Shown: positions 6,594-13,433 of the stretch, piece after piece
Position numbering within the stretch: the first letter of the stretch is position 1
Layout: every line of letters starts with the position of its first letter
Source of the DNA: Pseudonocardiaceae bacterium
GTDB taxonomy: Bacteria > Actinomycetota > Actinomycetes > Mycobacteriales > Pseudonocardiaceae
Direction of reading: 5' to 3'
NCBI GenBank assembly: GCA_025937115.1
Contig: JAICSB010000035.1
Location: 1-14,065, forward strand
DNA: 14,065 nucleotides
Notes under the pieces: generated by a model
What the model saw: only the letters and a program-made list of their open reading frames with translations
The model's database searches: none
What the model was told of the DNA's origin: nothing
Translations under genes and position numbers: made by a program

Positions 6594-7565
6594 TCAGCGC
6601 AACCAGCCGGCGGCTTGCGTCGCCCAATAGGTCAGCACCAGATCGGCACCGGCCCGGCGGATGGAGGTCAGCGTCTCCAGTACGGTGCGCCGCCGGTCCA
6701 GCCAGCCGCGCGCCACCGCCGCCTCAACCATCGAGTACTCACCGGAGACCTGATAGGCGGCGACCGGGACGTCGGCGACCTCGGCGACTGAGCGCAGCAC
6801 GTCGAGATAGGACATCGCGGGCTTGACCATCACGATGTCGGCGCCCTCGGCGAGATCCAGCGCGGTCTCGCGCAGCGCCTCGCGCGCGTTGGCCGGGTCT
6901 TGCTGGTAGGTCAGCCGGTCGCCGCGCAGCTGGGAGTCCACCGCCTCGCGAAACGGCCCGTAGAACGCCGAGGCGTACTTGGCGCTGTAGGCCAGGATTC
7001 CGGCATCGTTATGGCCCGCGGCGTCCAGTGCCGCGCGGATCGCCCCGACCTGACCGTCCATCATGCCGCTGGGCCCCACCAGGTGCGCGCCGGCCTGCAC
7101 CTGCGCGACGGCCATCTGCCCGTACACCGCGAGCGTCGCGTCGTTGTCCACCCGGCCGGCCGCGTCCAGCAGCCCGCAATGCCCGTGATCGGTGAACTCG
7201 TCCAGACACGTGTCAGCCATGATCACGATGTCGTCACCGACCTCGGCACGCACGTCCCGTAGTGCGGTGTTGAGCACGCCCTCCGGGTCGATCCCACCGG
7301 AGCCGGTGGCGTCCCGGGTTACGGGCACACCGAACAGCATGATCCCGCCTACCCCGGCAGCCGCCGCCTCGGCCGCGGCCTTGCGTAGCGAGTCCCGGGT
7401 GTGTTGCACGACACCGGGCATGGACGGGATCGGTACCGCCTCGGTGACACCCTGCTTGACGAACACCGGCAGCACCAGCTGCCGCGCCCCCACCGTGGTC
7501 TCCCGAACCAACCCCCGCATCGCCGCCGTACTCCGCAACCGCCGCGGCCGACTCGTCGGATACAT
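6594..7565 (-). CDS. hemB: Delta-aminolevulinic acid dehydratase (porphobilinogen synthase)
   Basis: A 323-residue HemB, normal length. It condenses two 5-aminolevulinate molecules to porphobilinogen in the cytoplasm. The two active-site lysines are present in YSAKYASAFYGPFR (Lys196) and the Schiff-base motif MVKPAMSYLD (Lys248). The metal segment reads DTCLDEFTDHGHCG (residues 118-131): the outer cysteines (C120, C130) of the zinc-type site are kept, but the middle one is Asp122, a mixed pattern between the cysteine-rich zinc type and the aspartate-rich magnesium type. The ATG at 7565 has a clear Shine-Dalgarno (GGGAGGGA, about 5 bases upstream), unlike its coupled neighbours. A frame extension to 7700 reads through a palindrome and the end of hemD and was rejected. 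It is separated from hemD by 91 bp, so it may have some independent translation or transcription. It is the last gene of the rex-hem run. Confidence 0.97.
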   Translation of the reverse strand: MYPTSRPRRLRSTAAMRGLVRETTVGARQLVLPVFVKQGVTEAVPIPSMPGVVQHTRDSLRKAAAEAAAAGVGGIMLFGVPVTRDATGSGGIDPEGVLNTALRDVRAEVGDDIVIMADTCLDEFTDHGHCGLLDAAGRVDNDATLAVYGQMAVAQVQAGAHLVGPSGMMDGQVGAIRAALDAAGHNDAGILAYSAKYASAFYGPFREAVDSQLRGDRLTYQQDPANAREALRETALDLAEGADIVMVKPAMSYLDVLRSVAEVADVPVAAYQVSGEYSMVEAAVARGWLDRRRTVLETLTSIRRAGADLVLTYWATQAAGWLR

Positions 7566-7579
7566 CGCGCTCCCTCCCA

Positions 7580-7645
7580 CCGCGTTCTGGATGCGAAACG
7601 CGGTAATCAGACCCCGAATAGGAGCAGTCTGCATCCAGAACGCGG
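7580..7645. repeat. 66-bp palindrome between hemD and hemB
   Basis: A perfect 15-bp inverted repeat, ccgcgttctggatgc (7580-7594) against gcatccagaacgcgg (7631-7645), encloses 36 bp. A second, competing hairpin is nested on one side: ccgcgtt (7580-7586) with aacgcgg (7597-7603). A short cagac/gtctg pair (7608-7612 / 7627-7631) lies inside. The element fills most of the hemD-hemB gap and ends 15 bases before the hemB start codon, just upstream of its Shine-Dalgarno. It could be an intercistronic stem-loop that sets hemB expression, or a dispersed palindromic repeat. Confidence 0.75.
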
Positions 7646-7656
7646 CGAAGGGAGGG

Positions 7657-9186
7657 TTAGCGGCGGCGGTTTTTGGCTTTTCGGGGGGGTGGTAGCGCAC
7701 CTTCGGCGCGGAGGTGGGCGGCGTGTTCGGCTAGGGCGTCTACCAGGGCGCCGACTTGGGCTACCTCCGGTTGGACGTCTACCCGGAGGCCGAACTCGAT
7801 GGCGGTCTCGGCAGTGGCCGGGCCGATGCAGGCCACGATCGTGCGGGTGTGCGGCTTGCCGGCGATACCGACCAGGTTGCGCACCGTGGATGAGGACGTG
7901 AAACACACCGCATCGAAGCCACCCGTTTTGATCATCTCTCGGGTCTCAGCGGGCGGTGGGGCGGCCCGCACCGTACGGTAAGCCGTCACGTCGTCGATCT
8001 CCCAGCCCCGCTCGCGCAACCCGGCCGCCAACGTCTCGGTCGCGATGTCCGCGCGCGGCAGCAGTACCCGGTCCACCGGGTCGAGAATGTCGTCGAAGGG
8101 TGGGAAGTCGGCCAGCAACCCATCGGAGGACTGCTCGCCCGAGGGCACCAGCTCGGGGACTATCCCCATCGCGGCCACCCGCTCGGCGGTGGCTTCCCCG
8201 ACGCAGGCGATCTTGACCCCAGCGAATGCGCGGGCATCCAGCCCGAACTCGGCGAACTTGTCCCAGACCGCCCGAACCGCGTTGGTGGAGGTGAACACCA
8301 CCCACTGGTAACGACCGTCGACCAGCCCCTTGACCGCGCGCTCCATCTGCGCGGGCGACCGGGGCGGCTCCACCGAGATCGTCGGGACCTCCACGGGCAC
8401 CGCGCCGTGCACGGCCAGCCGGTCGCTCATCGCGCCGGCCTGTTCCTTGGTCCGCGGCACCAGCACCTTCCAGCCATACAGTGCCCGCGACTCCCACCAG
8501 GACAGCTTCGTCCGCTGCCCGACCACCGAGCCGACGGTCACCACCAGCGGTCCGACGAGCTCGCCGATGTCACCATTCAGCGACGCCAGCGTGGTGTCCA
8601 CCGTGTGCTGGGTAGGCAGGGTCCCCGCCGCGGTGACCGCCACCGGGGTGTTCGGCGCCAGCCCGTGTTCGATCAGCGCGGCGGCCGTCTCCGCCAGATG
8701 TGACGCAGTGGCGTGGAGCACCAGCGGGCCCGGTACCGCGGCCAGTGACGTCCAGTCAACGCCCGCTCGGACGTCGGCTTCAGTGTGCCCGGAGCCCAGC
8801 GGTACCCCGGCGAAGGCCGGGACCGCGGTACTCATCGGCACTCCAGGCACCACCTCGATCGGTGTGGACGTGCGGGCCACCGCCAGCGCCTCGGCGACTA
8901 CCGCGTCGGCGGTGAGTGGGTCCCCGGACACCAGGCGCACCACGACTCGACCGCCGTTGGCCTCGGCTACCAGGTCCTTGGCGACCTCTCCGGGCTCCCC
9001 CACCGCGGGACGCACCTCGGCGCTAGGGCCAGCCAGCGCGAGCACGTCGGGTGGCACGTCGGGGTCGGTCACCAGCAACTCGGCACAGTTCAGCAGGTGC
9101 TGCGCTCGCACAGTGAGCATCCCGGCGGCACCGGGACCAGCACCGACAAAGGCAATCTGTCCAGCGGTCTTGCAGACACGGCTCAT
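7657..9186 (-). CDS. hemD: Uroporphyrinogen-III synthase fused to a CobA/SUMT-like domain
   Basis: A 509-residue two-domain protein, as usual in actinomycetes. Residues ~10-230 resemble a tetrapyrrole (SAM-dependent) methylase: IAFVGAGPGAAGMLTVRA (11-28), RLVSGDPLTADAV (84-96), VVPGVPMSTAVPA (112-124). The usual KGGDP(F/Y)xFGRGGEE loop of active uroporphyrinogen methyltransferases is not conserved, so methylase activity is doubtful. Residues ~238-490 are a HemD domain: VLVPRTKEQAGAMSDRL, VFTSTNAVRAVW, CVGEATAERVAAMG, LLPRADIATETLAAGL and FTSSSTVRNL. HemD cyclises hydroxymethylbilane, with inversion of ring D, to uroporphyrinogen III. The C-terminal tail is basic (KAKNRRR). The ATG at 9186 starts 4 bases after the hemC stop; a GTAGGTAG-like Shine-Dalgarno lies in the hemC end. 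The mature function is confidently HemD; the role of the first domain is open. Confidence 0.93.
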   Translation of the reverse strand: MSRVCKTAGQIAFVGAGPGAAGMLTVRAQHLLNCAELLVTDPDVPPDVLALAGPSAEVRPAVGEPGEVAKDLVAEANGGRVVVRLVSGDPLTADAVVAEALAVARTSTPIEVVPGVPMSTAVPAFAGVPLGSGHTEADVRAGVDWTSLAAVPGPLVLHATASHLAETAAALIEHGLAPNTPVAVTAAGTLPTQHTVDTTLASLNGDIGELVGPLVVTVGSVVGQRTKLSWWESRALYGWKVLVPRTKEQAGAMSDRLAVHGAVPVEVPTISVEPPRSPAQMERAVKGLVDGRYQWVVFTSTNAVRAVWDKFAEFGLDARAFAGVKIACVGEATAERVAAMGIVPELVPSGEQSSDGLLADFPPFDDILDPVDRVLLPRADIATETLAAGLRERGWEIDDVTAYRTVRAAPPPAETREMIKTGGFDAVCFTSSSTVRNLVGIAGKPHTRTIVACIGPATAETAIEFGLRVDVQPEVAQVGALVDALAEHAAHLRAEGALPPPRKAKNRRR

Positions 9187-9190
9187 CTAC

Positions 9191-10210
9191 CTACTCGTTT
9201 CCCATCAGGCCGCGACCTGGGCCGCGCAGCGCTGGGTCCATACCCAGCGCGCCAGCACCCAGGTCCAGCAACTCGGCCGCGACCAGGCGGCCGAGCTTCT
9301 CGGCATCGGTTGGCTCCCCATCGACATTCGCCCCATCGACATTCGCCCCATCGAAATGCGGCCCATCGGAATACGGCCCATCGAAATAAGGCACAGTGGC
9401 CGACGACCGGAGCACTCCATCGCCCACAGTGGCTGCAGCTCCGCGCAGGAACAGCCGCAACACAACCCGCCCCTCGTCATCGAGGTCCTCGACGACATCG
9501 GCAAGCGCGCCGACCGGGGCGATGCAGGCGGCCGCCACCGAGGCGAGCAACGCCCGCTCGGCAGTCACCGCGGCGCGCACCCCAGCGTCATCGAGCAGCG
9601 TGCCCAGCAGATGCTCGGTGTCCAGGTCATCGACCCGGCATTCGCAGGCCAACGCGCCCTGCCCAGGCGCAGGCAACATCTGCAACGGGTCGAGCAGCTC
9701 AGTGGCACGATCGCTGCGGCCGAGTCGGGCCAGCCCGGCAGCGGCGATCACCACACCATCGACCTCGCCGTCATCGACGCGACGGATCCGCGAGTCGATG
9801 TCACCCTGGATCGGCACAGTCTGCAATCCCAGGCCCAGTGCCCGTAGTTGCGCGCATCGCCGCGGCGATCCAGTGCCGAGCACTGCCCCGGCGGGCAGTT
9901 CACCCAGCACCATGCCGTCCCGGGCCACTAATACATCCCGCGGATCCGTGCGCTGCGGTACCGCGGCAATCACCACGCGAGGATCCGTCGCAATGGGCAG
10001 ATCCTTGTAGGCGTGCACCGCGACATCAATCGCCCCCCCGGCCAGGGCCGCGCGCAACGCCGAGTAACCATCGTCGGCGGTGCGCACCGGTACGACTCGC
10101 ACCGCAACGCCGGCGGCCCGCAACCGCTGCGCCACCGAGTCGGTCTGGGCAAGTGCCAACGCACCATCCCCGGCTCCCAGCAGCAACGGTGACCGTTGCG
10201 ACACGGCCAT
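9191..10210 (-). CDS. hemC: Divergent hydroxymethylbilane synthase (porphobilinogen deaminase)
   Basis: A 339-residue HemC by overall fold and locus; the enzyme joins four porphobilinogens into hydroxymethylbilane. Conserved: DVAVHAYKDLP (catalytic Asp), GTGSPRRCAQLRALGL (double Arg), DSRI (Arg), MLPAPGQGALACECR, and the dipyrromethane-cofactor cysteine in AAACIAPVG. Odd: the N-terminal IGTRGS-type motif reads LGAGDG, so the substrate-binding Arg (E. coli Arg11) is absent; the RGN motif (E. coli Arg149) reads QGD; the active-site loop expected between the first strand and DVAVH is about 12 residues shorter, with no GDR or GVGVF/GKGLF segment; and the glycines before the cofactor Cys are alanines. 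Domain 3 carries five 5-residue repeats (xDGPY/xDGAN). The start is ATG 10210, overlapping the hemA stop by one base (TGATG); a GTG at 10213 is equally possible. The locus says heme synthesis, but catalytic competence is uncertain. Confidence 0.88.
   Translation of the reverse strand: MAVSQRSPLLLGAGDGALALAQTDSVAQRLRAAGVAVRVVPVRTADDGYSALRAALAGGAIDVAVHAYKDLPIATDPRVVIAAVPQRTDPRDVLVARDGMVLGELPAGAVLGTGSPRRCAQLRALGLGLQTVPIQGDIDSRIRRVDDGEVDGVVIAAAGLARLGRSDRATELLDPLQMLPAPGQGALACECRVDDLDTEHLLGTLLDDAGVRAAVTAERALLASVAAACIAPVGALADVVEDLDDEGRVVLRLFLRGAAATVGDGVLRSSATVPYFDGPYSDGPHFDGANVDGANVDGEPTDAEKLGRLVAAELLDLGAGALGMDPALRGPGRGLMGNE
9317..9391. repeat. Five 15-bp tandem repeats inside hemC
   Basis: Five consecutive 15-bp units related to cccatcgacattcgc, at 9317-9331, 9332-9346, 9347-9361, 9362-9376 and 9377-9391. 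The first two are identical and the others differ at 3-5 positions. The length is a multiple of three, so the repeat stays in frame and encodes, on the minus strand, the pentapeptides FDGPY, SDGPH, FDGAN, VDGAN and VDGEP within the third domain of HemC. It probably arose by slippage and adds an acidic, flexible insertion. Confidence 0.9.
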
Positions 10211-11568
10211 CACCGGGTCCCGGGTGGGTCATCGGTCGACGCTGGACCAATCGGCGCGGCGATGGCGGCAGCTGCTTGCGGGTCCAGTTCGAACAGCTCG
10301 CGCAGCGCGTCGGCGTAGGCCTGCCCGCCACCGGCCTCGGCGAGCTGCTTGACCCGCACGGTCGGGGCGTGCAACAGCTTGTCCACCACCCGCCGGACAC
10401 TGCGGGCCAGCTCGTCGCGCACCGCGGCATCGAGACCCGGCAGCCGCCCGTCGAGCCGCAGCAATTCCGCGTCCACCACCTCAGCCGCGCGCTTGCGTAG
10501 TGCAGCGACCGTCGGTGTGACCTCCGCGGTGCGCTGGGCGGCCAGGTACTGGCGCACCTCCTGCGCGACAAGGCAGTGCGCGGTGCTGACCACGTCGGAT
10601 CCGGTACCGCGCTGTTCCAGCCGGCGAGCCACGGCGCTGAGATCCAGCAGGATCACGCCGAGGATATCACCCACCGCGGGCTCAACGTTGCGGGGCAGCC
10701 CCAGGTCACACACCACAAGGGGGACCCGACGGTGGCTCTGCGTGATCTGATCGACGCCGAGCACAGCGCCGGTCGCGCCGGTGCAGCAGATCACCACGTC
10801 CACCGCGGCCAACACGCCGGCCACAGCATCCAGGCTGACGGCCCGGGCAGGCGTGCCCTCGGCGTGGCACAGTGCGGCCAGCCGCTGCGCACTGGCGTGG
10901 GTACGGTTGGCCACCACGATCTCGGCCACCCCGGCACGGCGGAGTTGCGCCGCGGCCAGCGAACCCATCGAACCGGCGCCGAGCACCAGCGCCCGCCGAC
11001 CGGCCAAACCCGTCCCGTTGGCACCGGGGGCACCGGCCAGCGCGGCCGCCGTAGCGGCAAGGGCTTCGGAGACCACGGAGGCACCGGCGGCACCGATGCC
11101 GGTCTCGGTGTGGATCCGTTTGCCGACCCGGAGCGCTTGCTGCACCACCTCGTGCAGGGTGCGCCCGATCGTGCCCGCTTGTTCGGCGCCGGCGTACGCG
11201 GCGCGTAGTTGGCCGAGGATCTGCGGCTCACCGACGACCATCGAGTCCAGCCCGGCGGCTACCGAGAACAGATGCTCCACACCGGCGGCCGCGTAGTGCA
11301 CGTAGAGGTGCTCGGACAGTTCGTCGAGCACCATCGCGGACTGGCGCGCCAGCACGTCGGTGATATCGGCGAGGCCACCGTGGAAGGTCGCGACCACCGC
11401 ATAGATTTCGACCCGGTTACAGGTGGACAGCAGCAGCGCCTCCGCGACGTTCTCGCGCGCGAGCAGCTGGCACAGCACCTTACCGGCGTCCGCGGCCGAC
11501 ACCGCGACTCGTTCCAGCACTTCAACCGGCGCACTGCGATGAGACAGACCGACGACCAGAAGACTCAT
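10210..11568 (-). CDS. hemA: Glutamyl-tRNA reductase
   Basis: A 452-residue HemA. It reduces glutamyl-tRNA(Glu) to glutamate-1-semialdehyde with NADPH, the committed and usually regulated step of the C5 pathway. The catalytic cysteine is in [10 protein letters not shown] (Cys50, the canonical position), with VGLSHRSAP near the N terminus (residues 6-14), His99, [15 protein letters not shown] (106-120), the NADPH-binding GAGSMG (197-202), ANRT, and [11 protein letters not shown] in the reductase domain. The C-terminal dimerisation helix ([17 protein letters not shown] ... [16 protein letters not shown]) is complete. The ATG at 11568 overlaps the rex stop by 4 bases (ATGA), so HemA translation is coupled to Rex; the stop overlaps hemC. 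Together these make rex-hemA-hemC-hemD one transcription unit, as in streptomycetes. Upstream extension of the frame to 11733 lies within rex and was rejected. No anomalies were seen. Confidence 0.97.
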   Translation of the reverse strand: MSLLVVGLSHRSAPVEVLERVAVSAADAGKVLCQLLARENVAEALLLSTCNRVEIYAVVATFHGGLADITDVLARQSAMVLDELSEHLYVHYAAAGVEHLFSVAAGLDSMVVGEPQILGQLRAAYAGAEQAGTIGRTLHEVVQQALRVGKRIHTETGIGAAGASVVSEALAATAAALAGAPGANGTGLAGRRALVLGAGSMGSLAAAQLRRAGVAEIVVANRTHASAQRLAALCHAEGTPARAVSLDAVAGVLAAVDVVICCTGATGAVLGVDQITQSHRRVPLVVCDLGLPRNVEPAVGDILGVILLDLSAVARRLEQRGTGSDVVSTAHCLVAQEVRQYLAAQRTAEVTPTVAALRKRAAEVVDAELLRLDGRLPGLDAAVRDELARSVRRVVDKLLHAPTVRVKQLAEAGGGQAYADALRELFELDPQAAAAIAAPIGPASTDDPPGTR

Positions 11569-12290
11569 CGGCTCACCGCGATCGGATCGATCGGCTCGAC
11601 CACCGGTCCGATCCCATTGCCCCGACGGACCTGGTGAAACGACAGGATCTGCAGCTCCACAGCGAGGTCCACCCGGCGAACCTCGACATCGTCGGGCACC
11701 TGCAGCACGACCGGGGCGAAGTTCAGGATGCACCGGACCCCACCAGCCACCAGCAGGTCACACACCCCTTGCGCGGCGGGGACCGGGGTGCATATCACGC
11801 CGATGGTCACCTCTCGCTCGGCGCATATCGCCGGGATGCTGTCAACGTGGTCTACCGGCAACCCACCGACGGGGACCCCGATCAGGTCCTCGTCGACGTC
11901 GAACAGGGCTGTGACTGGGAAGCCGCGGTCCGGGAAGCCCGGGTAGTTGGCCAGTGCATGACCAAGGTTGCCGATGCCGACCACGGCGATACTGTGGTGC
12001 CGGGTGAGCCCCAGGAGCCGCTCGATGTGCTCCACCAGCCGCGCGGTGTCGTAACCCACCCCGCGGGTGCCGTAGGAACCCACATATGACAAGTCCTTGC
12101 GCAAAGTCGCAGAGTTCACCCCAGCGGCGCCGGCGAGTACTTCGCTCGACATCGTGGTGACGCCCTGTTCGATCATCGAGGTAAGCACCCGAAGGTAGAC
12201 GGCGAGGCGGCCGACCGCAGCCTCGGGTACGGAGCGGTACGGCAGGTCTTCGACCCCAGTGCTGTACCTGCCGTGCTCATGCACCGTCAC
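11565..12290 (-). CDS. rex: Redox-sensing transcriptional repressor Rex
   Basis: A 241-residue Rex. It represses respiratory and related genes at low NADH and leaves DNA when NADH binds. The N-terminal winged helix spans about residues 20-85 ([16 protein letters not shown], then [21 protein letters not shown], the recognition region), followed by a Rossmann NAD(H) domain with [14 protein letters not shown] (residues 103-116), [11 protein letters not shown] and [13 protein letters not shown], and the C-terminal swapped helix ILSFHQV. The start is GTG 12290: an AGGAAGG Shine-Dalgarno lies 5 bases upstream, and the protein then begins [10 protein letters not shown]. The open frame continues to 12974 but reads antisense to the terminator and the fasciclin gene. 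The stop overlaps hemA by 4 bases. A candidate Rex operator lies within its own promoter, so autoregulation of the whole rex-hem operon is likely, as described for Streptomyces. Confidence 0.96.
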   Translation of the reverse strand: MTVHEHGRYSTGVEDLPYRSVPEAAVGRLAVYLRVLTSMIEQGVTTMSSEVLAGAAGVNSATLRKDLSYVGSYGTRGVGYDTARLVEHIERLLGLTRHHSIAVVGIGNLGHALANYPGFPDRGFPVTALFDVDEDLIGVPVGGLPVDHVDSIPAICAEREVTIGVICTPVPAAQGVCDLLVAGGVRCILNFAPVVLQVPDDVEVRRVDLAVELQILSFHQVRRGNGIGPVVEPIDPIAVSR

Positions 12291-12358
12291 GAGTGCCTTC
12301 CTCTCGACCCACTGGCAAACCGGTTCCGGGGCTGGTAGCGCTGTCCTGCCAGGCGTCC

Positions 12359-12387
12359 ACGGTAGCCGCTTGTGAACGCAGGAACAA
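12359..12387 (-). promoter_or_regulatory. Candidate promoter of the rex-hemACDB operon
   Basis: On the minus strand TTGTTC (12387-12382) and TACCGT (12364-12359) are separated by 17 bp. They match the actinobacterial housekeeping pattern TTGnnn / TAnnnT. Transcription would begin near 12352, giving a leader of about 60 bases before the rex GTG. It lies between the fasciclin terminator and rex, where a promoter is required. Confidence 0.5.
12370..12387. promoter_or_regulatory. Candidate Rex operator (ROP) at the rex promoter
   Basis: The plus strand reads ttgtgaacgcaggaacaa. The left half TTGTGAA is a perfect match to the known Rex operator half-site (TTGTGAA-n4-TTCACAA). The right half keeps only the outer ACAA. 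It covers the -35 region and part of the spacer of the candidate promoter, 80 bp upstream of the rex start, so bound Rex would block RNA polymerase. The asymmetry lowers confidence. Confidence 0.5.
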
Positions 12388-12417
12388 AGTCGCGATCTTG
12401 CTGGCCCGGGACACAGG

Positions 12418-12450
12418 TCAGGGGCGGCTCGGTCGCGAAGCCGCCCCTGA
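12418..12450 (-). terminator. Hairpin terminator of the second fasciclin gene
   Basis: A perfect 12-bp inverted repeat, tcaggggcggct (12418-12429) and agccgcccctga (12439-12450), with a 9-base loop. It lies 37 bases downstream of the stop of the fasciclin gene at 12488-13183. There is no clear U-tract, which is common in actinomycetes. It closely resembles the terminator at 13379-13412. Confidence 0.85.
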
Positions 12451-12487
12451 CAGTGCCAGCAGCAGGTAATCGCTGCTGTGGTGCGGG

Positions 12488-13183
12488 TTAGGAAGCCGGC
12501 GGTGACAGCACCTGCCCGATGACGAACACCGTGGCGTTCTTGGTCGGGATGTTGCCGCACAGCACCGGCGCACCATTGATCGTCGGTGCTGCCGCGGTGC
12601 CGCCGACCGTGATCTTGGCGCCTTCCAGGCTGTCCACCGTGCCGGCTCGGACCAGACCGGCCGCGTCGTAACGGGTCCCGACCACGTGGTAGGTCAGGAT
12701 CTTGGCCAGTTTGCTGTTCGGCGTCGCCACATCCGGGGCGGTGGTCAGCTGGTTGAGGGTGCCCGGGTTCTTGGCCTCCAGAGCCTGGAACGCCGAGTCG
12801 GACGGGGCGAACACGGTCAGCGCGGGCGCGCTGTTCAGCGTGTCGACCAGGTTGGCCGCGGTCACGGCCTTGGTCAGGGTGGTCAGCAACGGGTTGTGGC
12901 TGGCCGCGGTGGCCACCGGGTCGTTGACCATGCCCTGCGCCGAACCCGGACCCTCGGCGGGCACCTGGCTGCAAGCCGGACCGAAGATGTCACTGATTTG
13001 GGTGACTCCATTGCCGGTGGGCGCGGTGGCCCCCGGGTTCGGCGCAGCCTGCGCGCTGGACTGCTGTGGCTCACTGGAAGCTTGGCCGCTGGTCGCCGGC
13101 CCCTGCGAATTGCTACATGCACCAACCACGGCGGTCAATGCCGCCAGAGCGCCGGCCGCGGCCAGTCGCTGGATCTTCCTCAC
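12488..13183 (-). CDS. Fasciclin-domain lipoprotein (MPT83/MPT70-like), second copy
   Basis: A 231-residue exported lipoprotein. Residues 1-23 form a signal (MRKIQRLAAAGALAALTAVV, then GAC) with the lipidated cysteine at 23, followed by a low-complexity Ser/Gln/Pro/Ala linker to about residue 60. The rest is one FAS1 (fasciclin) domain with the family's conserved boxes LVDTLNSAPALTVFAPSDSAF and LTYHVVGTRYDA, ending VFVIGQVLSPPAS. The segment FGPACSQVP...AQGMVNDPVATAASHNPLLTTL matches the mycobacterial MPT70/MPT83 type, including paired cysteines (FGPAC and VLCGN) likely to form a disulfide. FAS1 proteins are generally adhesion or cell-surface proteins; the ligand here is unknown. Start: GTG 13183, with GAGGAG 6 bases upstream. 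It has its own promoter region (250-bp gap) and a strong terminator, so it is probably monocistronic. It is a tandem paralogue of the gene to its right. Confidence 0.93.
   Translation of the reverse strand: MRKIQRLAAAGALAALTAVVGACSNSQGPATSGQASSEPQQSSAQAAPNPGATAPTGNGVTQISDIFGPACSQVPAEGPGSAQGMVNDPVATAASHNPLLTTLTKAVTAANLVDTLNSAPALTVFAPSDSAFQALEAKNPGTLNQLTTAPDVATPNSKLAKILTYHVVGTRYDAAGLVRAGTVDSLEGAKITVGGTAAAPTINGAPVLCGNIPTKNATVFVIGQVLSPPAS
12828..12957. repeat. 130-bp block identical in both fasciclin genes, copy in the second gene
   Basis: Positions 12828-12957 are identical base for base to 13774-13903 (constant offset 946). The block covers the codons around the domain start (AQGMVNDP...LVDTLNSA). 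Flanking coding sequence is similar but differs every few bases, including at silent sites. Confidence 0.9.
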
Positions 13184-13263
13184 TCGATCTCCTCATCTGC
13201 TGGCGGGCTCGTCTTACGCTCGCCTGCATTACTTTGGCGATCCCGCCAGGGCGATTTCCGCCA

Positions 13264-13288
13264 GACGGATGACACAATCGAGTGTTCC
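13264..13288 (-). promoter_or_regulatory. Possible ECF-sigma promoter of the fasciclin gene
   Basis: In the 250-bp gap upstream of the second fasciclin gene, the minus strand carries GGAAC (13288-13284) and CGTC (13267-13264) separated by 16 bp, a spacing and sequence common for ECF sigma factors. Mycobacterial mpt70/mpt83 are controlled by the ECF factor SigK, but the SigK-type -35/-10 pair itself is not seen. Short motifs like this arise often by chance. Confidence 0.3.
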
Positions 13289-13378
13289 CGCGGTATGCCA
13301 ACTGAAACGATTATGCGGACGGTGGATGCGAAATCGTTACGAAACGTAGAACCCGACGACAATGGATGCGAGACATGC

Positions 13379-13412
13379 GTCAGGGGCGACTCCATCCGGA
13401 GCCGCCCCTGAC
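13379..13412 (-). terminator. Hairpin terminator of the first fasciclin gene
   Basis: Stem gtcaggggcg (13379-13388) / cgcccctgac (13403-13412), one mismatch, then four more pairs (13390-13393 with 13398-13401) closing a 4-base loop. It lies 21 bases downstream of the stop of the first fasciclin gene. It shares the caggggcg / cgcccctg core with the terminator at 12418-12450, so the terminator was probably duplicated with the gene. Confidence 0.85.
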
Positions 13413-13433
13413 CTGACTAGCTATGCGATTTGC

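Noticed and set aside
5625..6791. A single 388-residue plus-strand open frame covering the nuclease domain
   Set aside because: Only about 5895-6339 is family-like in this frame. The upstream part reads out of frame through the wHTH coding sequence, and the end runs antisense through the repeats and hemB.
8330..10500. Long plus-strand open frames (505 and 571 residues) opposite hemD, hemC and hemA
   Set aside because: High-GC antisense shadows: low-complexity Arg/Pro/His/Ser composition, no motifs, and they lie opposite genes with clear conserved motifs.
13184..13433. SigK-type promoter (CCATCC ... CGAAT) for the fasciclin gene, expected by analogy with mpt70/mpt83
   Set aside because: GCATCC occurs twice, but no CGAAT-like -10 is found at the right spacing; the GGAAC/CGTC pair fits better and is itself weak.
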